64,000 nucleotides of DNA, from contig JAQYVF010000004.1 of NCBI GenBank assembly GCA_030145625.1, forward strand, positions 27,585-91,584, given 5' to 3'. Below, one piece after another: positions 18,334-26,468 of this stretch; position 1 is the first letter of the stretch; each line of letters begins with the position of its first letter. A program made the position numbers and the translations under genes. This DNA comes from Desulfocapsa sp. Its GTDB lineage: Bacteria > Desulfobacterota > Desulfobulbia > Desulfobulbales > Desulfocapsaceae. A model generated the notes under the pieces. It was given only the letters and a program-made list of their open reading frames with translations, was not told where the DNA came from and ran no database searches.

Positions 18334-20070
18334 TTACCAGCGATAGACCAGGTTGACGTAGTAATTCCACATGGTGTCGGTAACCGGTAGGAAGGCATCC
18401 AGGGCTGTGAGGTCGGATATCTTGACTGGTTCTCCCATTGGGTTGCCGCTTCCGGAGTATGCATAATCGTAGTACTGAGCTCCAAGGGAGAGGGTGAGTT
18501 TCTTATCAACCATGGGTTGATTGTAGAAAAGTTCATAGACACTACCACGGGTGGCCAGTTTACTGCCTGCTACGTTATCTTCACCGCCGGTAAATCCAAG
18601 CCAATATTGGGAACCCCAGTTGTATTCAAACCCGATGGTGCCTTCCCAGGGTAATTCGGTTTTGACACCGGCCCAGACAGAATAACCGGTACGGTCGCTC
18701 TGTTCTCCGTTGGAGTTTAAGAGGGCATCGGTGCCGAGAAACTGCATCATGGGATTCATTGATATACCGGAAGGGCGGGCATGGCTGAGAGCCAGATCGA
18801 GGAAGAAGCCGACGTCTTTGACTTTAGATTCTCCGAGCAGGGTGACGATGTCCAGAGACCCGATATTGGCAGTGGCTTCGGTACGACTGATATAGCCGCC
18901 GCTGTTCATATTCATCTGGTACTGGTCATATGAGCCGTCATTGTTAAAATCAAACCCGTTTACGGTAAAGGGCATGACAACCAGCCCGGTGAAGCCGTCA
19001 GTCACATCAAAGGCATGGGCATACATATTGACGATCTTGGTGTTCTCATCTTCATAGAGATTGGCTATCCAGCCGCCAAACTGCATGTCGTCAACATCTG
19101 AAGAGTAGGACATGGAATAGGAGTTTCCAGATCCTATTCCTGATTCGAAGCCAACCCCCCAGCAGAATTTGAAGTTTGCGCCGGGAATTCCGGTGACATC
19201 TGTGAGCCCGAAGCCAAGCGATGCACCATCAAACTGCCAGTTGATTCCATGGGCCATGGGAGAGCCACCAACCATACTTGAGGTACTGAATTCGGAAGGG
19301 GCACCACCCAGAGCTGGTCGTCTACCTAAAGAAAAGTGATAGGGGACCTCTCCCATATCTCCAAAATAGGTAAAGAATGCGCGTTCTACGCGAAGGGCCG
19401 AATCACTGCCGACGGATGAAACATTCCCATCCATGGTGACGGCATTGGGAGAACCGTTAAACCACTTGACACCCGTGGAGTCGCCAAACACCTTGGCCGC
19501 TGAAAGACGTCCTACAAAAGAGAGTGAACGGGTGGGTTTCGCCTTGAGATCCAGCCGTAAGCGGCTGGTAAAGAGGGCATTGTTTTTGACAGACTGTTTT
19601 TCAACTCCCTGCTGTCGGAACACCTGTTTGAACTGTTCCATTTCAGCCGGGCTGAACTGTGTTCCGGCATAGGCCATCTGGTTGATCATGATCTGGCTGG
19701 ATTGGGGCATGGTTGCCACATCCATATCTATACTGTTAAACTGGGTCTGGAGTTCCACTCCCATGGTAACCCTGTCCAGTGTGGTGTGCTTTTCTGAATC
19801 ACTCAGTCGTTCATCCAGTTCGTCAATGACTTCTACAACCTCCTGGGTCTGAGCATCCTGTTTTTCTGTCATTTCAAGGGACATCTGCAGCATTTCTTCT
19901 GCAGAGACAAGACGATCATTAAGATCCATCACAATGTTTTTTAACATTTCAATTTCATTGAGAAGTTCTTGCTGCGACACCGTTGGCGACCCGGCCAGGG
20001 CAGAGCCGGAAAAGGCTTGTACGGAAAGCAGTACACTGGTGAGGCCGATTATCCCATAACGCTTTATCAT
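18334..20070 (-). CDS. outer-membrane porin (DUF3373-like beta-barrel with N-terminal coiled coil)
   Basis: Signal peptide, coiled coil (LLNEIEMLKNIVMDLNDRL...), amphipathic beta-strand repeats, C-terminal WNYYVNLVYRW. Confidence 0.75.
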   Translation of the reverse strand: MIKRYGIIGLTSVLLSVQAFSGSALAGSPTVSQQELLNEIEMLKNIVMDLNDRLVSAEEMLQMSLEMTEKQDAQTQEVVEVIDELDERLSDSEKHTTLDRVTMGVELQTQFNSIDMDVATMPQSSQIMINQMAYAGTQFSPAEMEQFKQVFRQQGVEKQSVKNNALFTSRLRLDLKAKPTRSLSFVGRLSAAKVFGDSTGVKWFNGSPNAVTMDGNVSSVGSDSALRVERAFFTYFGDMGEVPYHFSLGRRPALGGAPSEFSTSSMVGGSPMAHGINWQFDGASLGFGLTDVTGIPGANFKFCWGVGFESGIGSGNSYSMSYSSDVDDMQFGGWIANLYEDENTKIVNMYAHAFDVTDGFTGLVVMPFTVNGFDFNNDGSYDQYQMNMNSGGYISRTEATANIGSLDIVTLLGESKVKDVGFFLDLALSHARPSGISMNPMMQFLGTDALLNSNGEQSDRTGYSVWAGVKTELPWEGTIGFEYNWGSQYWLGFTGGEDNVAGSKLATRGSVYELFYNQPMVDKKLTLSLGAQYYDYAYSGSGNPMGEPVKISDLTALDAFLPVTDTMWNYYVNLVYRW

Positions 20071-20378
20071 GATTTCTCCCTTTGCAGAAACAGTGCAATT
20101 AGATGGTAACTGTTCCTAATTTAATGCTTTCTATTCTCCTCCATGGATTTAATAGAGAATTTTCTTCTTTGTCAAGGGGAAAGGCGGTTTTTTTATGGAG
20201 TAAGAGCAGGTAAAGTCTTTCCTTGTTTGCTTAAATAGGTTGCTGAAAACATGGACATTTTGTCTTTCTTCTTTTCATTTTCAGTGGAGTGGTGCTATAC
20301 TCACCAAAACTTGGGCAATTGTGTCGAAGAAATCGGTTAGGGTGTAGTAGTGGAGAAAGAAGTTTAGTTGGAGGGAGA

Positions 20379-21278
20379 ATGGGAATACGATCAAAGTTTA
20401 TTACAATAATTACGGTGTTGAGCCTGTTGGCAACCCTTGCTATCGGTTATACGAGTTATATGCTGAGTCGGCAGAGTGCTATTGCTGAAGCCAAGAGTAA
20501 AGGGGAAATTATTTTCAATTACATCGAGGCAAGTTCAAAATTTTTCAGCAAATATCAGTATCCTCTGATTATGGAACAGATTACGGATAAGGACAGATTC
20601 TATCCTGAACTGATGTCCAAGTTCGTAGTTAATCGTATGGAATATGAGATTTTTGAGGAAACCCTTGAAGGATATCAGTTTAAGCAGGCCACTCTTGACC
20701 CGCTGTGGCCGGATAATAAGGCTGATCAGGATGAAGAAAAAGTCATTTCTTATTTTAGTGCCAATCCTGATGCTGTTGTGCAGGAAGGTGTAATGGATAA
20801 GGAGGGGAAAAAGTTTTTTTATACTGCAAAGCCTATCACGGTGAATAAGGGCTTCTGTCTGACCTGTCATGGTGACCCGGCTGATGCCCCTGAGGACCAG
20901 CGAGATATTTACGGTGTCGAGAATGGTTACAACTGGCAAATGGATGATACGGTGGGAACTTCCATTGTTTATATCTCTATTTCCAAGGCCCTGGCCGATG
21001 CCAAGCATTCTGCTTTGAAGATTTTTCTTGTGGGTATTGGCTGCCTGCTTGTAACCATCATCTGTATCTGGGTGTTTCTTGATCGCTCGGTGGTTGCGCC
21101 GATTATTCACCTTTCCGAATCCGCCAAGGATATCAGTATCGGTAAAAATCTCTGTGATTCCATCCATACTGACTCCAATGACGAGATCGGTGGTCTTGCC
21201 AACTCCATTGATCGAATGAGGATCAGCGTTAATAAACTGTTGAAACGCAGTTGCCCGGATCGGAAGAATACGAAATAG
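20379..21278 (+). CDS. DUF3365-type heme-binding (CXXCH) periplasmic sensor with HAMP, no output domain
   Basis: N-terminal TM; FYTAKPITVNKGFCLTCHGDPADAP; second TM; HAMP; start MGIRSK behind GGAGGGA. Confidence 0.8.
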   Translation: MGIRSKFITIITVLSLLATLAIGYTSYMLSRQSAIAEAKSKGEIIFNYIEASSKFFSKYQYPLIMEQITDKDRFYPELMSKFVVNRMEYEIFEETLEGYQFKQATLDPLWPDNKADQDEEKVISYFSANPDAVVQEGVMDKEGKKFFYTAKPITVNKGFCLTCHGDPADAPEDQRDIYGVENGYNWQMDDTVGTSIVYISISKALADAKHSALKIFLVGIGCLLVTIICIWVFLDRSVVAPIIHLSESAKDISIGKNLCDSIHTDSNDEIGGLANSIDRMRISVNKLLKRSCPDRKNTK

Positions 21279-21301
21279 TAAAAGAGTTTCATCTGAGTTT
21301 G

Positions 21302-21339
21302 AAAGGCCGTTGCAGCAATTGCTGTAACGGCCTTTTTTT
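21302..21339 (+). terminator. rho-independent terminator
   Basis: AAAGGCCGTTgcagcaattgctgtAACGGCCTTTTTTT. Confidence 0.9.
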
Positions 21340-21708
21340 ATGGTGCATGGGGGGACTCGAAGTGTGTGATTTCCCTTCTGTGCAGTAACCGGATTAGTCA
21401 GCTACCTACTACTGGAGAAGAAGTGCTCCAGGATTGCTGATGATCAGTGGGCTGTCTGTGAAAATGCTGAGAAAGTGACCCAAGCAATGCAGGCTAACCA
21501 TCATCGTGATGTAGATGCTTCTCGATTTATAATCTGCTGAAATTCAAAGGTTGCCGGGGCAGTTAAATTTTTGAGATGAATTTTTCATAGATCTCTTGGT
21601 AGAAGCACATCTTTTGTTATAGGATTGTATAACGTTTTGGTTATTGAAGGAGAAGACGTTTGGTATGGCTGTTTAAGGTCTTAACTTTAGAGGAAAGGAG
21701 AAAATCAG

Positions 21709-22386
21709 ATGAAGACAAAGAGGGTGTTGTATACGTTAGCGATATGTGGGTCTTTAACTCTGCTGCCTGCCTTGGCCGGCGCTCAGGATAATGATAACTA
21801 CTTTACCGTTTCCGGCGGTATTGGCTGGGCACCGGATATTGAACGCACTGTTGGCAATGGCAGTCGTAATGCGACTATTGAATTTGAATCTCCTTATGGG
21901 TTGAGCGCAGCTTACGGGCGTACGATTGGCTCCTGGCTACGGCTGGAGGGTGAATTTAGCTTTATCAAGGCAGAGATAGATGAGGTGACAGGACATTTCG
22001 GTCAAGACACCGATGAGGTTGGTCGTGATCGCTTTTATAACATGATGGTTAACGCACTGGCCAACTTTGAAAACAGCACAGACTTTACACCGTTTGTTGG
22101 AGGTGGTATCGGTGCCGTCTATGCCCAGCACAATGTGACCTTTGATCCCGATATTGTCGATAACATACCGGCGGTGGATTCAAATGATTATGACTGGGCC
22201 TTGGGCTACCAATTGATGGCCGGTGTGGGCTGGGAGTTTGAACCGGGAATGACTTTGGACGTTATGTACCGGTTTTTCGGTGTTGAATCACGCGATTATA
22301 CTCAGGATAATGTAGTGGCAAGTGACGTTGAACTGGACCCTACTTACATCCATATGATTATGTTCGGAATGCGATTCGCATTTTAG
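21709..22386 (+). CDS. outer-membrane beta-barrel protein (OmpA/OprF-like barrel)
   Basis: Signal peptide ending AGA; YFTVSGGIGWAP..., LRLEGEFSFIKAEID, FTPFVGGGIGAVYA, C-terminal MIMFGMRFAF. Confidence 0.85.
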   Translation: MKTKRVLYTLAICGSLTLLPALAGAQDNDNYFTVSGGIGWAPDIERTVGNGSRNATIEFESPYGLSAAYGRTIGSWLRLEGEFSFIKAEIDEVTGHFGQDTDEVGRDRFYNMMVNALANFENSTDFTPFVGGGIGAVYAQHNVTFDPDIVDNIPAVDSNDYDWALGYQLMAGVGWEFEPGMTLDVMYRFFGVESRDYTQDNVVASDVELDPTYIHMIMFGMRFAF

Positions 22387-22438
22387 AGGTCTGTAATTCC
22401 CTAGGCTGAGAGTGCATCGCTTGAGTAAAAACGATCTC

Positions 22439-22452
22439 TTTTCAAGGTACCC
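22439..22452 (+). repeat. possible right-end relic of the 141-bp MITE family (copy H)
   Basis: TTTTCAAGGTACCC matches the right terminus only. Confidence 0.3.
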
Positions 22453-22674
22453 GCTAGTTTATCGTGCAACTCTGATCACTCTTGTCGGTACAGGTGAGAA
22501 CTCCTCCGCAGTACTGCGCGATACAACTGACTGAATTGCTATTGGTGTATTCTACCAGGTAGGATTCTGTATATGGAGTAGAGCCAAGGTAGCAGTAGTA
22601 TTGCTCAGAGGTGAATTATTTTTTTGGTTGTTTCAAGCATAAACGCACTAGTCCTGTGGGCTGAAGAGTGGAAA

Positions 22675-22721
22675 ACGACTCGGGCTCAATGAAGATGACT
22701 CCTGAATTGAGCCCGAGTCGT
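22675..22721. terminator. perfect 16-bp inverted repeat between convergent genes (possible bidirectional terminator)
   Basis: ACGACTCGGGCTCAAT - 15 nt - ATTGAGCCCGAGTCGT. Confidence 0.6.
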
Positions 22722-22877
22722 TACAATTGCGGCAGGAAATATGTCGATTTTTGCTTTGCTTGCTCTGCAATGCAGATATCTTGACCCCTGACGGAGATGT
22801 TCGGGAGCTGCAAGGTTAAGGGTGTAGCCGGGTGAGAGAGTGATGCATTGAGGTGATAATGTTAGTTTAAGCAGTGG

Positions 22878-23903
22878 TTACTTGTCATACCTTATCGGTG
22901 CCATGCGGACGAAGGTCTTGCTCCCTTCCCTATTGTACAAGAACCATTTTCCTGCACTTTTATCTAAGAATATGGTTATGCCTCCCTGGCGTGCAAAGTC
23001 GTTCCATGTTCTTGTTTTGCTCAGTTGGTCCGGGAAGTCTGCAGGAGCCGTATACGCCTCAATTCGTTTCCAGTTGTTCCTTTTCTGGAAGAACATCAAA
23101 ATCTTGTCGTCTGATAGTTGGTGAATATCTCCGCCAGTGCCGAAAAAACGTTTTTCTTCCAGCAGTTGCCGAGTGCTAGTAAAAGATGTTGGAGAATCTC
23201 CTGTGGCCAGACAAAGCTGCCAGTCTGTAACCCGCAGGCCTTTGGCAAAATAATAGAGTGACCATTTGCCATCTTTGTACATGATGCCGGTGGGACCGAG
23301 TTCGTCTCCATAACCGATGACATTACTGTTGCTGTGATCCAGAACCAAAGTCGGCTCACTGAAATGTTTTCCGTCGGAAGATGTGACCAGGTGTACATCG
23401 GCCCACACTTGATCTGTGGTGGCATTTTTCGTGGACACGGTGTTGATGTAGAGATAGATCCTGCCGTCGATCAAGACCGCCTTGGCTCCGAATAGGCCTT
23501 CTTCGACATTATTGCTTGGTGACCAGGAGAGTATCGGATTACCATCATACTTGGTGAAGTCAATGCCGTTGGAACTTGTTGCCAGGCCCAGCTTTCTGTG
23601 TGCCGGTCCTTTGTCATGATCACGTTTCCCATCAGACCCGATATAGTAAAGATAGTAGGTTCCAGAGAGCTTTACGAGAGTGCATGGAGTGATCGCTCCG
23701 GGGAGGGAGTCATCCCAGGACCCTTGTGGGCCCAAGCGTAGTCCGATAATCTCTCTCTGGGGGGACCAATCACCTCTTTCAGGAATCAAAATTTCGGCAT
23801 GAGATACGGAACTTAATGTCAAGATGATTATCAATAGAAATGGTAGGACTCGGTTGATATTGTTAAGCTGCATGAGATTGTAGTCCTTTGGTTGCTGCAA
23901 CAC
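22878..23903 (-). CDS. exported five-bladed beta-propeller protein, glycosidase-like (GH43/GH32-like fold)
   Basis: Signal peptide; LVKLSGTYYLYYIGSDG, LGLATSSNGIDFTKYDGNPIL, GIMYKDGKWSLYYFAKG repeats. Confidence 0.65.
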   Translation of the reverse strand: MLQQPKDYNLMQLNNINRVLPFLLIIILTLSSVSHAEILIPERGDWSPQREIIGLRLGPQGSWDDSLPGAITPCTLVKLSGTYYLYYIGSDGKRDHDKGPAHRKLGLATSSNGIDFTKYDGNPILSWSPSNNVEEGLFGAKAVLIDGRIYLYINTVSTKNATTDQVWADVHLVTSSDGKHFSEPTLVLDHSNSNVIGYGDELGPTGIMYKDGKWSLYYFAKGLRVTDWQLCLATGDSPTSFTSTRQLLEEKRFFGTGGDIHQLSDDKILMFFQKRNNWKRIEAYTAPADFPDQLSKTRTWNDFARQGGITIFLDKSAGKWFLYNREGSKTFVRMAPIRYDK

Positions 23904-24418
23904 TCAAAATGTGGAGTGTGCTCTGTAAATTTTACAGGAGAACATAAGATTTTGAATTTTCAGCAATTGAAACGGACAGCTTTTTTTGCAAAATACTTGA
24001 GGAAATAGCGATTCATCATTTGCTTAGGTATAGTCCACTGTGTTTCTGCACAACGGCTCTTCGTTTTTTCTTTTTGATTGTTTGGCAAAGTTGATAATCT
24101 GAAAGGAGAGCTCATGGCATTTTCCTGACATATTCTTTTTTTATAAAAAAGATGATACACTAATCTTAGGTGAAGTGCATTTTGTATGTTATTGAAATGC
24201 TCTTGCCAAAAACGTTGTGACTAGGGAGATGATGCTCTTAAATGTGTATTGTTTCAATGTGTTAATCGCTGGTTTGGCTTCTTGGTGAAATGATATGGGT
24301 TAACTCGCAGTAATTTTGTAACACTCTTGGTTGTGCCGGGGCATGCAATATGTCGGAGTTGGTGGCTCAGGCAGAAATTCAGTTAACGTGAATTGCAGGT
24401 GACGAGGAGCAGAGCAAG

Positions 24419-25051
24419 ATGGATAGGCGTGATTTTATTAAAATATCATCGACAACAGTTGGATTGAGTATCCTGGGGTTAAGCAGTAGTGCTCAAGCAA
24501 TATTAAATTGCACTCCCTTCAATGTTCAAGGTCTACAACAATGTGAAGTTGGTATTGATTCAACAATTACAGTCATACCTTCTTCCGCCACTGGTGGCCA
24601 GTATCTGTCTCAATGGTGCTGGGCGGCCTGTCTGGAAATGATTTTCAACTATCAAGGTCTTAACCTCTCTCAAGAGGTCATTGTGCAACAGACGTGGGGC
24701 AATATTAAAAAAATGCCGGGGCAGCCACGGCATATCCTTGCGGATTTAAATCGAAACTGGCGTGATTCCAGTCGTACAAGGTTTTTTGTATCAGGTGGAT
24801 GTTATTCCAATAATTTGAAAACTGTCTCACAGGATCTGTCTCAGGATTTACCTTTGATCATAGGAAATTCGGGGCATACCATGGTTCTGACGGCAATGAA
24901 ATATGAGATGGATAAATGGGGAAATGGGCATGTTATAGAAGCTGAAGTGAAAGATCCCTGGCCGGGGCAAGGAGAACGAACACTCTCAGCTGAAGATTGG
25001 TTGGGTACCTCTTTTCTTGCATGCGTACGAGTCACTTGTGACTGTATCTAG
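24419..25051 (+). CDS. Tat-exported papain-like cysteine peptidase (C39-like/AvrRpt2-like)
   Basis: Twin-arginine leader MDRRDFIKISSTTVGLSILGLSSSAQA; QWCWAACLEMIFNYQG nucleophile region; GNSGHTMVLTAMKY; VKDPWPG. Confidence 0.8.
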   Translation: MDRRDFIKISSTTVGLSILGLSSSAQAILNCTPFNVQGLQQCEVGIDSTITVIPSSATGGQYLSQWCWAACLEMIFNYQGLNLSQEVIVQQTWGNIKKMPGQPRHILADLNRNWRDSSRTRFFVSGGCYSNNLKTVSQDLSQDLPLIIGNSGHTMVLTAMKYEMDKWGNGHVIEAEVKDPWPGQGERTLSAEDWLGTSFLACVRVTCDCI

Positions 25052-25190
25052 AGCCTATTCGAGAATGCCCTTTCTCCCCAACTCTTCGGAATTCGCAGAA
25101 AATAATTCTCGCAATGTCAAGCAGATGGCTGTGCTTGATATTGCGAGAATTTCTCGATTTTAGAAGAAAGCCCTATTCTCTGACAAGCTC
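25051..25190. mobile_element. 140-bp palindromic element related to the 141-bp family (copy G), flanked by CTA
   Basis: GAGCCTATTCGAGAATGCCCTTTCTCCCCAACTCTTCGG...AATTCTCGCAATGTCAAGCA / TGCTTGATATTGCGAGAATT...CCCTATTCTCTGACAAGCTC; shares TGCCYTTTCKCCCMAACTCTTCG with the main family. Confidence 0.6.
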
Positions 25191-25289
25191 CTAGTGTGTA
25201 ATAATATCAGCATCCTCCCTGGCGGTGGGGCATCAATTCTTTTTTGGTCCTCCGGTGTTTTTGTGCACCCTGTTGTACGAAATGCTGAG

Positions 25290-26420
25290 TCAACCGGGGA
25301 ATGAATCGAACTGAGACCATACCTCATATTTTTCCCGGTGGGAGGGAACAACGATGGTGTTGTCACGCATGGGCTGAAAATCAAGGGAGCGGTCTCTGTC
25401 TGGAATCATGGCATCGACTCCGCATATTTCAGAGGCCATGGCCCATTCACCCGGTTTTCCTCCAATGACCCCTGGGCGCATCTTTTTTTGGTCCATAACC
25501 ATAAGGGCTGTTTCATCCGGGAGTGTTCCTATTACGCAATTTGGACCGTCTACAATAAGGCGTTTGCATGCATTTCTTAATCCTTTGAGGAAGTCTCCTT
25601 GTGGGTGATTATGCAGTTCCGGAATGTTCAGGGGGGTGATCACATGTTTAAATGCCTCCAGGGGAAGTTTTAATTCTCGCAGGACATAGTGGAGGATATG
25701 GGTGAACACCTCGCTGTCGCTCTGGTAGCCGACATATCCAGGAAACTGTCGGCTTTCCAGCCATTCCTTGATTGGCCAGAAAGCGGTGTTCTCGCCGTTT
25801 GTCATTGTGGCGACACCCTGCAGAAAAAATGGATGGCAGGCGTGCAGATTAACACCCCAGTTGGTGTTTTGCCTTCCCTGAGCCATGACTATACGTGCCT
25901 TGAGCCGGTTGTCATGAAGGGAAAGAGCGTCACCGATTACCAGGGGCCAGCCTATTTCCTTGATCATTATCACATCTGGCCAAATGGAAAATACTGAGAG
26001 GTCGCCGCCATGCTTTTCTCCGTCTTTTCTCAAGGCCAGACGGGTCAGCATCAGCCCTTCTTCGATCTGCTCTTTGCTGTAGCCTTCCCAATGTTCCGGT
26101 AATCGGTAAACGCGTAGAAAGTATTTGTGGCGATCTGTGGCCTCTATGGCTGAGAGATCGGTTTTAAAATCATGATCATATTTTTCTGAGAAACCCTCTT
26201 CTTCCATATAATGGTTGAGTCGTTTCAGTGCATTTTCCGTATGTGCGACTCCGGACAATATCGGGTCATGTTTTTTGTAGTTGAAATCGGCGAATTTGAC
26301 ACCTCGAAGGAGCAGTCCCAAGCCGCTGCCATCATATCCTTCCTGCATGGCCTCCATCGCTTGCAGGACACTGTATGGGGAGAAGGGAGAAGATGCTGTT
26401 TTTAATGCTAAGCGGCACAT
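25290..26420 (-). CDS. glutamate synthase-type class II glutamine amidotransferase protein (paralog not in the gltBD cluster)
   Basis: Begins MCRLAL (Ntn Cys2); MAQGRQNTNWGVNLHACHPF; MTNGENTAF; SDSEVFTHIL. Confidence 0.85.
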   Translation of the reverse strand: MCRLALKTASSPFSPYSVLQAMEAMQEGYDGSGLGLLLRGVKFADFNYKKHDPILSGVAHTENALKRLNHYMEEEGFSEKYDHDFKTDLSAIEATDRHKYFLRVYRLPEHWEGYSKEQIEEGLMLTRLALRKDGEKHGGDLSVFSIWPDVIMIKEIGWPLVIGDALSLHDNRLKARIVMAQGRQNTNWGVNLHACHPFFLQGVATMTNGENTAFWPIKEWLESRQFPGYVGYQSDSEVFTHILHYVLRELKLPLEAFKHVITPLNIPELHNHPQGDFLKGLRNACKRLIVDGPNCVIGTLPDETALMVMDQKKMRPGVIGGKPGEWAMASEICGVDAMIPDRDRSLDFQPMRDNTIVVPSHREKYEVWSQFDSFPG

Positions 26421-26468
26421 ATTGGTTGCTCCATGGCTGGTAATGGTAAGATATCGTTATATGGTTAT

